A DNA stretch of 10,410 nucleotides from Chloroflexota bacterium. Lineage in GTDB: Bacteria > Chloroflexota > UBA6077. Numbering within the stretch: position 1 is the first letter of the stretch; each line of letters begins with the position of its first letter. Below are positions 1 to 7,061 of this stretch, in pieces. The translations under genes were made by a program, and so were the position numbers. The notes under the pieces are model-generated. The model ran no database searches, had not been told where the DNA came from, and was given only the letters and a program-made list of their open reading frames with translations. The DNA is taken from NCBI GenBank assembly GCA_021788565.1, contig JAJYKO010000114.1, forward strand, positions 1-10,410, in the 5' to 3' direction.

Positions 1-2066
1 GAACCGTGCACCCTGAGAAACTCTGCCATCGCCAGGGATGCAGCGCGCCGGCACAAGGTTTCCAGGTGAGAACCAGACAGCCCCTCCGTCCGCCTCGCGA
101 CGCCTCGAAGGTCGACGTCGGCAGAGAGGGGTCTCTCGTGCGTATGGACTCGAAGCATCTCCAGCCGGGCATCCTCATCAGGCAGCGTGAGGTGAATACG
201 AAGATCGAATCGCCCAGGGCGGACAAGCGCGGGGTCCACCAGGTCTGGGCGGTTGGTGGCAGCCAGCACGACGACGCCAAGCGCATCGTCCAGCCCATCC
301 AACTCGCTCAGCAACTGACTGACCAGCCGCTCGCTCGACTGATCCATCCCGCTGGAGCCACGGACCGGCGCCAGCGAATCCAGCTCATCGAAGAAGAGGA
401 TGCACGGGGCGCTCTGCTTCGCCTTCCGGAATACCTCCCTCAGCGCCTTTTCCGATTCACCCTGCCACTTCGAGACCAACAGGGTGCGGTCCACGTTGAT
501 AAACGGCACGTCCGACTCACCGGCCAGGGCTGTGGCCAGGAGCGTCTTGCCACTCCCCGGTGGCCCCTCCAGCAAGATGCCGTTTGGCTGGGGTGAGCGC
601 AGGTGGCGGCTCAGGGAAGGGTACCGGAGGGGTGCTTCCACAGCCGACCTCAGCAACTCCTTGATTTCCCATAGGCCCCCCACGTCCGCCCAGTTAACCG
701 TAGGCTTCTCGGCGAACAGCTCACGCCTCCCCGTCGGCTGAACCTCTTTCAACGCCGCGCGGAAGTCAGCCATTCTGACCTTGACCTCCGGCTGTGTCTC
801 ACTGGACGGGGACGGGCCGGAACTCACACCGGAGTGCAGAAGACCGCGAAGGGCGATCATGCCAGCCTCTTTGCAGAGGGTTTCGAGGTCGGCGCCCACG
901 AAACCGTGGGTCATCCGAGCCAACCTGTCCAGATCGACGTCCGGGGCCAACGGCATGCCCCTGGAGTGAATCTTCAGTATGTCCAGCCTGGCCTTCTGAT
1001 CAGGAACGCCGATCTCCAACTCGCGATCGAAACGGCCGGGGCGCCTGAGCGCAGGGTCGACCATCTCGGGTATATTGGTGGCACCGATGACGACGACCTC
1101 TCCCCTGGAGACCAGTCCATCCATGAGTGCCAGCAACTGAGCCACGACCCTCTTCTCGACGTCGCCGACTACGGCGGATCGACGTGGAGCGATGGCATCG
1201 ATCTCATCCAGGAAAATGATGCTGGGGGCGCGGCGGCTGGCTTCTTCGAAGATCTCCCTCAGCTTCGCCTCGCTTTCGCCGTAGAACTTGTGAATGATCT
1301 CAGGGCCGTTCACGTGGATGAAGTGGGCCTGGGTTTCAGTCGCCACAGCGCGAGCGATAAGCGTCTTGCCGCACCCCGGCGGGCCGTAGATCATCACCCC
1401 TTTGGGGGCCTCAATTCCTAACTTAGCAAACAGGTCCGGACGCTTCAGCGGCAGTTCCACCATCTCGCGGACCCGCTCAACCGCATTCTTCAGGCCGCCA
1501 ATGTCCTCGTAAGTAACGTGATACGCGGTGCCGTGACTGGCGTCCGCGTGGATGACCTGAAGCTCCGTGTCGCGGCCAATCAGGACCGGGACCTGGGCGG
1601 GAGCGGTCCCAGCGACAGTGAACAGCTGTCCCCTGGATCCATATGGGGTCGGGCGGACGATGTCGCCCGCGATGACAGGGAGTCCGATCATGGAATCATG
1701 CAAGAGGCGCAGATCGTCCGCTCGTGCAAAGCTGCGACTCGTGTCTACCGGCGACAGGACGACCGTAAGGGCGGGGCGAGCAGAGGTCTTCTCCACACGC
1801 ACTTTCTCGTCGACCCCGGCGCCGGTGTTGCCACGAATGAGGCCGTCAGCCTGGATCAGGCCGCTGCCGACTAGCTCCGGAGCCAGAGGGATTACGTGTG
1901 CGACCGTTGCCTTATGGCGCGTAATTCGAACGATGTCCCCGATGACAAGCCCAAGGGACTGGAAGGCGACGGGGTCGATCCGAACAACGCCCCTCGCAGC
2001 GTCCTCCGGGTCACCTTCGATTACTCGTAGCTCGACAAAAGGAGTGTCAGTAGGGTGGTCTTGCAC
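1..2066 (-). CDS. Cdc48/VAT-type double AAA+ ATPase (3' end cut by window edge)
   Basis: 688 residues are visible, and the gene runs off the left edge; related proteins of about 730-750 residues suggest only the C-terminal tail is missing. An N-terminal Cdc48-type substrate/adaptor domain (residues about 10-170, with FVELRV and RGVVRIDP) is followed by two AAA+ modules. D1 has Walker A GPPGCGKT at 228-235, Walker B FLDEID at 285-290 and a GRFD arginine-finger segment near 345. D2 has Walker A GPPGSGKT at 501-508 and FFDELD ending near 563, then ATNRPD and a second GRFD. The D1 pore loop KFYGES carries an aromatic residue, as in archaeal VAT rather than eukaryotic Cdc48. Such proteins form hexamers that unfold substrates with ATP, often feeding a protease; the substrate here is unknown. 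I chose the GTG at 2066 because GGAG lies 7 bases upstream and it leaves the usual short tail before the N domain. The nearest upstream in-frame stop is at 2160-2162. The family call is secure; the exact role is not. Confidence 0.93.
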   Translation of the reverse strand, partial: MQDHPTDTPFVELRVIEGDPEDAARGVVRIDPVAFQSLGLVIGDIVRITRHKATVAHVIPLAPELVGSGLIQADGLIRGNTGAGVDEKVRVEKTSARPALTVVLSPVDTSRSFARADDLRLLHDSMIGLPVIAGDIVRPTPYGSRGQLFTVAGTAPAQVPVLIGRDTELQVIHADASHGTAYHVTYEDIGGLKNAVERVREMVELPLKRPDLFAKLGIEAPKGVMIYGPPGCGKTLIARAVATETQAHFIHVNGPEIIHKFYGESEAKLREIFEEASRRAPSIIFLDEIDAIAPRRSAVVGDVEKRVVAQLLALMDGLVSRGEVVVIGATNIPEMVDPALRRPGRFDRELEIGVPDQKARLDILKIHSRGMPLAPDVDLDRLARMTHGFVGADLETLCKEAGMIALRGLLHSGVSSGPSPSSETQPEVKVRMADFRAALKEVQPTGRRELFAEKPTVNWADVGGLWEIKELLRSAVEAPLRYPSLSRHLRSPQPNGILLEGPPGSGKTLLATALAGESDVPFINVDRTLLVSKWQGESEKALREVFRKAKQSAPCILFFDELDSLAPVRGSSGMDQSSERLVSQLLSELDGLDDALGVVVLAATNRPDLVDPALVRPGRFDLRIHLTLPDEDARLEMLRVHTHERPLSADVDLRGVARRTEGLSGSHLETLCRRAASLAMAEFLRVHG

Positions 2067-2073
2067 GGCGAGG

Positions 2074-2077
2074 CTCC
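2074..2077 (-). promoter_or_regulatory. ribosome binding site deciding the AAA+ GTG start
   Basis: On the minus strand GGAG stands 7 bases before the GTG at 2066-2064. No in-frame ATG exists between the upstream stop (2160-2162) and the N domain, and other in-frame GTGs (2081, 2102, 2108) have no comparable Shine-Dalgarno sequence. Confidence 0.65.
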
Positions 2078-2237
2078 ACACTCTAGGTTGGTACCAGACC
2101 ACCGACACATCGACATCGACGCCCTGGAACCAAGCATAGGGCCGGCTCGCGAGGCGACCCTACAACGGCCGCCCCGGGCTACCTCGCTAAAGCGTCGATT
2201 CCAGGATGTCAGGATCAGCGTATCAGAGGGCTAGGTT

Positions 2238-2251
2238 GTATACAGGTATAC
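2238..2251 (-). promoter_or_regulatory. candidate operator: GTATAC-CT-GTATAC dyad over the -10
   Basis: Two GTATAC hexamers, each self-complementary, are separated by 2 bases, giving a 14-base near-perfect palindrome. It covers the proposed -10 box of the AAA+ gene promoter, so a dimeric repressor bound here would block RNA polymerase. The regulator is unknown; no regulator gene is in the window. The symmetry is seen directly; the operator role is inference. Confidence 0.45.
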
Positions 2252-2273
2252 TGCTACTCTCGTGCGATGTCAA
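2245..2273 (-). promoter_or_regulatory. sigma70-type promoter for the AAA+ gene
   Basis: A perfect -35 TTGACA (2273-2268) is followed by a 17-base spacer and a -10 TATACC (2250-2245, 4 of 6 matches to TATAAT). The -35 overlaps the TGA stop of the membrane protein gene upstream. Transcription would begin near 2238 and leave a leader of about 170 bases before the GTG start. This suggests the AAA+ gene is transcribed separately from the larC-led group. Beyond the promoter and dyad, I see no gene, terminator or convincing hairpin in the 203-base gap. Confidence 0.6.
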
Positions 2274-3307
2274 CTACCAGGTTGCCGAGAGTCCACGCCT
2301 CGCCAATCCATCAGTGTCAGGCCACAGCGCCACAGCGAGAACGCCCCTACGAGACCTATTGGCAGAAAACCCAGAAGCCACTCCACAGTGGCGTACCCCA
2401 GCGCCACCTCCTTCTGGACACCGAACGCCGCGAGGGCAATCATGACCAGGCCGTGGAAAACTCCGATGTAGCCTGGAGAAGACGGAATCACCATTCCGAG
2501 ATTGGTGATCGCCAGCGCCAGCACAGCCGCCCACACCGGCGCGGTGATGTGGAACGCCAGGAAGCCGAAGTAGAACGTGAGGATCGATACCAGCCACACG
2601 GCGAGGGTAGACACCCCGATCCGAAACTGAGCGCTCGGGCCTCGCAATCCCTGCATTCCGATGCACAACTCCTCCGCCCACTTCTGTAGCACGGTCTTGC
2701 CCGGGAACCGTGGCAGCACCGCGAGGGTCCGCAGAAACAGCCTCTCGCCCACGGGATAGGCGAGCAGCACGCAAAATGCCAGCAGTACGACAGCCCCGAC
2801 GCCGATCATCGTTCCCGATTCCGCGACCCACGACGGTAGATTGGCGCTGGGAAGGGCCACCGCCAGTAGCAGTGCAACCGCCACCACGTCCAGAATCCTG
2901 TCCGCCACGACTGTCGCCAGCACCGCAACCGGACTGAGACTATCGAGGCGCGCCTCAGTGTAGACTCTCGCGACCTCCCCCAGGCGCCCAGGCAGAACGT
3001 CGCTCACCAGATAGCCAATGGTAATGCTGTGGAAGACGTTCCTCTTTGACGTCTTTCCCGCGGGGTCGAGCAACAGCTGCCATTTCCAAACCTTGAACCC
3101 CACGGACGCGAAGATCGATCCCAAGGAAGGAATCAGCCACCAGTAGTCGGCTGTCTGGAGGACTGTCCAGACGTCCCCCCACTTGATGCCCTTGATAACC
3201 AGGACGACCGATGCAATGCTCACCGCCATCCCGATAAGCAGCTGGATTCGCCCACCTGCGATGGATCTCGTCTCGGTCCTTGCGCTCAAAGCGTCACCCT
3301 TTCCCAT
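2270..3307 (-). CDS. YbhN/LPG-synthase-TM family integral membrane protein
   Basis: A 345-residue polytopic membrane protein with about eight hydrophobic segments, near residues 22-41, 54-74, 125-150, 165-185, 229-255, 258-275, 278-300 and 305-330. Family marks are the LPGRLGEVAR segment near 105-114, VADRILD in the third hydrophobic segment, and the PSSPGYIGVFHG segment near 274-285. This matches the UPF0104 / lysylphosphatidylglycerol synthase transmembrane family. In MprF this region moves aminoacyl-lipids across the membrane, but there is no synthase domain here. Stand-alone members are mostly uncharacterised and are proposed to act in envelope lipid or glycan transfer. The ATG lies 22 bases inside the 3' end of the nucleotidyltransferase gene, so the two are probably translationally coupled; the Shine-Dalgarno sequence is weak. 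The family call is firm; the substrate is unknown. Confidence 0.85.
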   Translation of the reverse strand: MGKGDALSARTETRSIAGGRIQLLIGMAVSIASVVLVIKGIKWGDVWTVLQTADYWWLIPSLGSIFASVGFKVWKWQLLLDPAGKTSKRNVFHSITIGYLVSDVLPGRLGEVARVYTEARLDSLSPVAVLATVVADRILDVVAVALLLAVALPSANLPSWVAESGTMIGVGAVVLLAFCVLLAYPVGERLFLRTLAVLPRFPGKTVLQKWAEELCIGMQGLRGPSAQFRIGVSTLAVWLVSILTFYFGFLAFHITAPVWAAVLALAITNLGMVIPSSPGYIGVFHGLVMIALAAFGVQKEVALGYATVEWLLGFLPIGLVGAFSLWRCGLTLMDWRGVDSRQPGS

Positions 3308-4017
3308 CGGCGGCCAAGCCCAGCCACCTGTGTCTGCGCCGCGGCATAGGCTTCCGGCGTGCCGATATCCAACATGTAGCCCTCCAGCAGCCGGCCATAC
3401 ACGCCAGCCCCCTCCTGGAGCAATTCGGGCACCAGGTCGTGGCCGAAGTCATAGTAGTTGTCGGCGGGAATCCTGGCGAGCACCGACGGCTCGAGCAGAT
3501 ACACCCCCGCCGCGGCCAGGTCACCTTCGATCTCACCCACGCGGGGTTTCTCCACGAAACGTAGCACACGTCCCCCGCTGCCTAGTTCCACGATTCCGAC
3601 GCTGGAGGGGTCGGGAGCGTGAAACAGACCGGTTGTGAGTTCTGCCTTGCTCCGGCGATGCAGTTCTAAGAGCGGTGCCAGGTCCACGTCGAGCAGCATG
3701 TCCCCGTAGACCACCAGGAAGGTCGAGTCGAAGAGCGCTTCCAGTTTCTTGGCCGCGCCCGCGGATCCGAGAATCGGGTTTTCGTACGAGTAGCTCACCC
3801 GAATTCCGAGGCGATCGCCGTCACCCAGGTAATCGGTGATTACCTGGGGCAGATGGTGCAAGTTGACCGCGACGTCCGCGACGCCGTGCCATCGAAGCCA
3901 TCGGATTATGTAAACAATGAGGGGAACGCCCGCGACCTGAAGCATCGGCTTGGGACAAGTCAAGGTGAGTGGCCGGAGCCTGGTGCCCTCGCCCGCGGCT
4001 AGAATCAACGCCTTCAA
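3286..4017 (-). CDS. sugar-1-phosphate nucleotidyltransferase (NDP-sugar pyrophosphorylase)
   Basis: A 243-residue protein with the full nucleotidyltransferase core: the nucleotide-binding loop LAAGEGTRLRP at 6-16 with the KP pair near 23-24, a metal-binding GD at 105-106, and VEKP near 155-158. The family joins a sugar-1-phosphate to an NTP, releasing pyrophosphate and an NDP-sugar. It is short and lacks the C-terminal left-handed beta-helix of GlmU- or GlgC-like enzymes, resembling RmlA-like and mannose/heptose-1-phosphate guanylyltransferases; sugar and base cannot be told from sequence alone. The start is TTG at 4017, chosen because it gives the standard MKALILAAG opening; no in-frame ATG or GTG lies between it and the larC stop, which is in the same frame. 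It lies 18 bases after larC and overlaps the next gene by 22 bases, so the three are likely co-transcribed. Confidence 0.9.
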   Translation of the reverse strand: MKALILAAGEGTRLRPLTLTCPKPMLQVAGVPLIVYIIRWLRWHGVADVAVNLHHLPQVITDYLGDGDRLGIRVSYSYENPILGSAGAAKKLEALFDSTFLVVYGDMLLDVDLAPLLELHRRSKAELTTGLFHAPDPSSVGIVELGSGGRVLRFVEKPRVGEIEGDLAAAGVYLLEPSVLARIPADNYYDFGHDLVPELLQEGAGVYGRLLEGYMLDIGTPEAYAAAQTQVAGLGRRWERVTL

Positions 4018-4035
4018 CAGATCCGAACCATCTTC

Positions 4036-5217
4036 TCAGCTCGGTCGGGCGGACCAGGCCGAGCACGCATCCACAACGGCCTGCATAACCTGAAGTAGCG
4101 GCAGGCCGCGTTCCCTGGCTATCCGGGCGCAGTCCTCATACTCGGGTGCGCAGCTCACATCACCGGAGAAGGTCTTTACCTTGACACGAGCGGGACCGAA
4201 GGGCGTGTCCACGGTCTCCTGGTGACGCTCGGCAGTGATGCGGCTCGTCCGGCTGATCCTAACCCCGAGAGTAGTTGTCTCCCTTAGCACCACGGACGCC
4301 AGCGCCTGTTCCTCCGAAACCGGGCAGATGACGCTCAGCATCGTTCCGGGTCGGTTCTTTTTCATCTGGATCGGCGTGAAGTATACGTCCAACGCACCAG
4401 CGCCGAATAGCCTCTCCATCGAATACCCGAGGACCTCCGGGGTTGCGTCGTCCAGATTAGCCTCGATCAACGACGTCACCTCAGGACCGCTCTCCGCCCC
4501 CACAGGCTCTCCAACCCACAGCCGCAACGCGTTGGCCCACGGCAACTGCTTGGTCCCAAAGCCGTAGCCAACAGCCCGCAGCCTCATCTCCGGCTGCCGG
4601 AAGGTAGCCAGGGTGGCCAGGATTGCCGCGCCCGTCGGCGTCACCAGTTCCGCCTCAACGTCGAGTGGCCGCAGAGGGGCCCCTACCCCGGAAAGGATTT
4701 CTAGTGTCGCGGGCGCGGGCAACGGCAACGAACCGTGAGCGGCCTTGATCATGCCCCTACCAGCGGGCAAGGCCGAGGCATACACGGCATCGACCCCGAG
4801 CAATTCGAGCCCGGCCACGGATCCAACTACGTCAATCAGCGCATCCACGGCGCCGACCTCGTGGAAATGTACCTGCTCCACCCCGACGCCGTGCACCCTG
4901 GCTTCAGCCTCACCGAGGGTTCGGAAAACGCGCCCTGCCTTCTCCTTGACGGTCGCAGAGAGCGCGGAACCGTTGATGATCGAGAGAACGTCGGCAAGGT
5001 GGCGATGAGGCTGATGAACGCGATCGAGAAGCTCCACCACCGCGTGAGTACCGCTGATTCCGTTCATCTCCAGCTTCTCGAACCGGAGGTCGTAGCCAGC
5101 CAGACCGAGCTTGGCCGCCTCGGCTTTCAGCTCTTCGCCATCTACCCCTGCATCCACCAGCGCCCCCAGGGTCATGTCCCCGCTGATACCACTGTAGCAA
5201 TCGAAATATGCGATCAT
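4036..5217 (-). CDS. larC: LarC, nickel-insertion (cyclometallase) enzyme of nickel-pincer cofactor synthesis
   Basis: A 393-residue protein matching LarC over its whole length. Conserved stretches are DCYSGISGDM at 6-15, a His-containing segment at 68-73, HFHEVGAVD at 117-125, TPTGAAIL at 193-200, GYGFGTKQLP near 217-226, IEANLDDATPEVLG at 251-264 and QMKKNRPG near 284-291. LarC uses CTP to insert nickel into the dinucleotide made by LarB and LarE, producing the cofactor of LarA-type racemases and epimerases. In Lactobacillus plantarum it is split into larC1 and larC2, joined by frameshifting; here it is one continuous frame. Start: ATG with GGTGAG about 4 bases upstream. No larA, larB or larE is in the window, so its client must be elsewhere. 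It leads a tight group with the nucleotidyltransferase and membrane protein genes. Confidence 0.95.
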   Translation of the reverse strand: MIAYFDCYSGISGDMTLGALVDAGVDGEELKAEAAKLGLAGYDLRFEKLEMNGISGTHAVVELLDRVHQPHRHLADVLSIINGSALSATVKEKAGRVFRTLGEAEARVHGVGVEQVHFHEVGAVDALIDVVGSVAGLELLGVDAVYASALPAGRGMIKAAHGSLPLPAPATLEILSGVGAPLRPLDVEAELVTPTGAAILATLATFRQPEMRLRAVGYGFGTKQLPWANALRLWVGEPVGAESGPEVTSLIEANLDDATPEVLGYSMERLFGAGALDVYFTPIQMKKNRPGTMLSVICPVSEEQALASVVLRETTTLGVRISRTSRITAERHQETVDTPFGPARVKVKTFSGDVSCAPEYEDCARIARERGLPLLQVMQAVVDACSAWSARPS

Positions 5218-5238
5218 AAGCTCACCATCACGACGTAT

Positions 5239-5259
5239 GGCGGGGGTTCATCCCCCGCC
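5239..5259. repeat. GC-rich hairpin between folC and larC
   Basis: A perfect 8-bp stem (GGCGGGGG at 5239-5246, CCCCCGCC at 5252-5259) with a 5-base loop, 21 bases before the larC start. No U-run follows on the minus strand, so it is not a standard intrinsic terminator. It could be a processing or attenuation element or a dispersed palindrome. Confidence 0.6.
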
Positions 5260-5272
5260 GCCTGGTAATCAT

Positions 5273-5288
5273 CCTGCCGTGCGGCAGG
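5273..5288. repeat. second hairpin between folC and larC
   Basis: A 6-bp stem (CCTGCC at 5273-5278, GGCAGG at 5283-5288) with a 4-base loop, 15 bases after the folC stop. It has no U-run. With the neighbouring hairpin it fills most of the 86-base gap and may mark an mRNA stability or weak termination site. Confidence 0.5.
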
Positions 5289-5303
5289 GGACAAGCTACT
5301 GCC

Positions 5304-6620
5304 CTACGGTATTCCGAACCGCTGGATTGCTTTTCCTGCCAGAAACACCGAACCGGTGATCAGTACTAGATCATCCGGCCCAGCATATGCCATCGCCTTT
5401 TCGAAGGCACGCTCCGGGTTCGGCTCGGCCTCGACCGCCCCGTAACCTCGGAACGAGTCCATCAGAAGCTCGCTCTCGGCGGCCCGACGATGACCGGAAC
5501 TGGTAGCTATCACGCGCGAGGCAGCCGGCCCCAGTACTCTAGCCATGCCCGCAACGTCCTTGTCGCCGCTTGCTCCGAAAACCAGGATCATGCTCTCGTA
5601 TCGGAAGTTCCCTCGCACGGTCTCGAGCAGCCGCTCGGCAGAGTCGGCGTTGTGGGCCGCATCCACAACTACACGTGGCGCTTCCAGCAACTGCTGGACC
5701 CGGCCTGGCCACACCACCTCGGCGAGCCCGCGGCGAATGGCATCCTCACTCACCGAAAAACCCTGCTCGCCCAACAACTGCAGGGCGGCGACCGCCACCG
5801 TGGCGTTATCTCGCTGGTGGTCTCCCAACAATGCGACACGCAGGCCCCGCAACTCACCGCACAGCCCCGCCACGTCCACTGTACCTGGTTCGGCGCCCGC
5901 GGTCCACCTCCAGTCGCTGCCTACCGTGTACAGCCGGACCCCCAGTTTCGCGGCCATCCTCCTGAGCTCTGTATCCGCCTCCGGCCGCTGGGGCGCCGAC
6001 ACCGCCACACGCCCCGATCTCATGATCCCTGCCTTTTCTGAGGCGATCTCGCCGAGAGTGTCGCCAAGGACGTCCATGTGGTCGTAACTTATAGAAGTGA
6101 TCACGGACAGGATGGGGTCCACGACGTTCAGCGCGTCCAGCGCGCCACCTATTCCGATCTCAAGTACCGCGATATCTACGCGGTGCTGAGCGAAGTATGA
6201 GAGAGTAACCGCGGTCCCGATCTCGTAGGTTGTCAGACCGTGTGTCCCGCTCTCGTCCTCCAACTCCTCCACCATGGGCCGTATCCGCGAGACAACCGCG
6301 ACCACGTCGTCCAGTTCTATCAATCCGCCGTCGACCCAGGTCCGCTCGCGCCAGTCGACTAGATGTGGTTGGGTGTAGCGGCCCACTCGGTACCCGGCGC
6401 GCCTCAACCCATCGGCGATGAACGCACAGGTGGAGCCCTTCCCCTTTGTTCCCGCCACGAGGATACACGGATACTCGAGCTGAGGAGAGCCCGCACGATC
6501 CAGCAACGCGCGCATCCTCTGCACCTTCAGCGCGCGCACCGCCCTGTCCCTGGCCTTCGGCTTCGAAGGATCCCAGAAGGACATTATCCAACTCAGCGCT
6601 TCTTCGTAGGTACTCACCAC
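5304..6620 (-). CDS. folC: FolC, dihydrofolate/folylpolyglutamate synthase
   Basis: A Mur-ligase-type ATP-dependent enzyme that adds glutamate to dihydropteroate and/or extends the polyglutamate tail of folates in the cytoplasm. With the GTG start it is 438 residues, normal for the family. Numbered from that GTG: P-loop GTKGKGS at 57-63; ITSISYDHMDVLG and the SEKAGI segment with its conserved Lys in the central domain; then the GDHQRDN motif; WPGRVQ and DAAHN open the C-terminal ligase domain, followed by FGASGDKD. The usual GGRxDATN segment reads GGALDALN, keeping the Asp and Asn but not the Arg or Thr; other FolC proteins also vary here. An ATG at 6665 would add 15 residues of unrelated sequence without a Shine-Dalgarno. 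GAGGAG at 6631-6636 instead points to GTG 6620 (10 bases away) or TTG 6623 (7 bases away). Whether it does both reactions cannot be read from sequence. Confidence 0.93.
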   Translation of the reverse strand: MVSTYEEALSWIMSFWDPSKPKARDRAVRALKVQRMRALLDRAGSPQLEYPCILVAGTKGKGSTCAFIADGLRRAGYRVGRYTQPHLVDWRERTWVDGGLIELDDVVAVVSRIRPMVEELEDESGTHGLTTYEIGTAVTLSYFAQHRVDIAVLEIGIGGALDALNVVDPILSVITSISYDHMDVLGDTLGEIASEKAGIMRSGRVAVSAPQRPEADTELRRMAAKLGVRLYTVGSDWRWTAGAEPGTVDVAGLCGELRGLRVALLGDHQRDNATVAVAALQLLGEQGFSVSEDAIRRGLAEVVWPGRVQQLLEAPRVVVDAAHNADSAERLLETVRGNFRYESMILVFGASGDKDVAGMARVLGPAASRVIATSSGHRRAAESELLMDSFRGYGAVEAEPNPERAFEKAMAYAGPDDLVLITGSVFLAGKAIQRFGIP

Positions 6621-6630
6621 CAAGACACCA

Positions 6631-6636
6631 CTCCTC
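6631..6636 (-). promoter_or_regulatory. ribosome binding site deciding the folC start
   Basis: GAGGAG on the minus strand, 7 bases before TTG 6623 and 10 bases before GTG 6620. It lies downstream of the in-frame ATG at 6665, so that ATG is unlikely to be used. Confidence 0.65.
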
Positions 6637-6684
6637 GGATGCCCTGCACCCGCCGACTTCGTCATGAGTCAGGGGGCCAACCCC

Positions 6685-6742
6685 GTCATCCCCGCGGAAG
6701 CGGGGATCCAGTCTTCTGGATGCTTGCCTTCGCAGGCATGAT
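6685..6742. repeat. three-hairpin dispersed palindromic element
   Basis: Three hairpins follow one another: ATCCCCGC/GCGGGGAT (6688-6695 with 6700-6707, GGAA loop), ATCCAG/CTGGAT (6706-6711 with 6716-6721, TCTT loop) and TGCCT/AGGCA (6725-6729 with 6734-6738, TCGC loop). The ends GTCAT (6685-6689) and ATGAT (6738-6742) can pair with one G-T wobble, so the whole could fold like a cloverleaf. Neighbouring stems share a few bases and cannot all form in full together. The GTCATCCCCGC-GCGGGGATCCAG core resembles a dispersed intergenic repeat seen in many environmental bacterial genomes (from memory). It sits about 65 bases upstream of the folC start. Confidence 0.7.
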
Positions 6743-6850
6743 GAGAATCCTGTAAGTGTGCAACATGCTAGCCACAAAAACACAAAGACACCAAGTGCCG
6801 GGTGAAATGAACGCATCTTGTTTGGACTGGAAACGTTGGGGTTGGCTGCG

Positions 6851-6942
6851 CGGCCCTCAGCCCCGAAGGGGCGGCCGAAGACAGCCCAGGGCAACGCCCT
6901 GGGAGAAGGACCGCCGAACCCAGAGCCCTGAAGGGGCTCTGG
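6851..6942. repeat. tandem cluster of three strong hairpins (REP-like)
   Basis: Hairpin 1 pairs CGGCC (6851-6855) with GGCCG (6873-6877) and, inside, GCCCC (6860-6864) with GGGGC (6868-6872), loop GAA. Hairpin 2 is CCCAGGGC/GCCCTGGG (6885-6892 with 6896-6903), loop AAC. Hairpin 3 is CCAGAGCCC/GGGCTCTGG (6920-6928 with 6934-6942), loop TGAAG. They stand 7-16 bases apart. No U-run follows any of them, so they look like extragenic palindromes rather than intrinsic terminators, though they could protect the 3' end of the fdhA mRNA, which ends 120 bases away. Confidence 0.7.
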
Positions 6943-6948
6943 ATCCGA

Positions 6949-6981
6949 TATCATTTCTCGCACGCCTCAAGGCGAATGATA
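6949..6981. repeat. palindrome with AT-rich outer stem
   Basis: TATCATT (6949-6955) pairs with AATGATA (6975-6981), enclosing a small CGCC/GGCG hairpin (6963-6966 with 6971-6974, loop TCAA) and an unpaired stretch on one side only. It directly follows the three GC-rich hairpins. Function unknown. Confidence 0.45.
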
Positions 6982-7061
6982 CGCCTCACGCCTGAACTGC
7001 GAGATTCCCGAGACCAAGCCTTGGTGTCCTTCGTGCCTTGGTGTTTAGAGCCCGGACGCTC

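Larger units (their letters stand above)
6771..7046. repeat. imperfect inverted pair bracketing the repeat-rich gap
   Basis: The left arm at 6771-6795 contains CACAAAGACACCAAG. The reverse complement of the right arm at 7020-7046 contains CACGAAGGACACCAAG; about 18 of 25 positions match by eye. The arms face each other across about 220 bases that hold only palindromes. I see no clear target-site duplication and no gene inside. They resemble a low-complexity CACAAAGACACCAAG-type intergenic sequence common in environmental genomes. A miniature mobile element is possible but unproven. Confidence 0.45.

Noticed and set aside
6..1421. Plus-strand open frames opposite the AAA+ gene
   Set aside because: They mirror the minus-strand AAA+ coding sequence, which has both Walker A and Walker B pairs and covers this whole stretch.
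2021..2137. A short frame beginning at ATG 2137 in the AAA+ leader
   Set aside because: No Shine-Dalgarno precedes it, it is out of frame with and overlaps the AAA+ start, and it encodes nothing recognisable.
4036..4038. The larC stop as a second selenocysteine TGA, because the nucleotidyltransferase follows in the same frame
   Set aside because: LarC is full length at this stop, the next protein starts with a complete family N-terminus 18 bases later, and I see no convincing hairpin after the TGA. The shared frame is probably chance.
6851..6942. The fdhA-side hairpins as intrinsic terminators
   Set aside because: None is followed by a run of U on the minus strand.
6160..6963. A 267-codon minus-strand frame running from the repeat region into folC
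   Set aside because: It overlaps folC in another frame, and its N-terminal part is a translation of the palindromic repeats, including the CLRRQ-type peptide often mis-annotated from such repeats.
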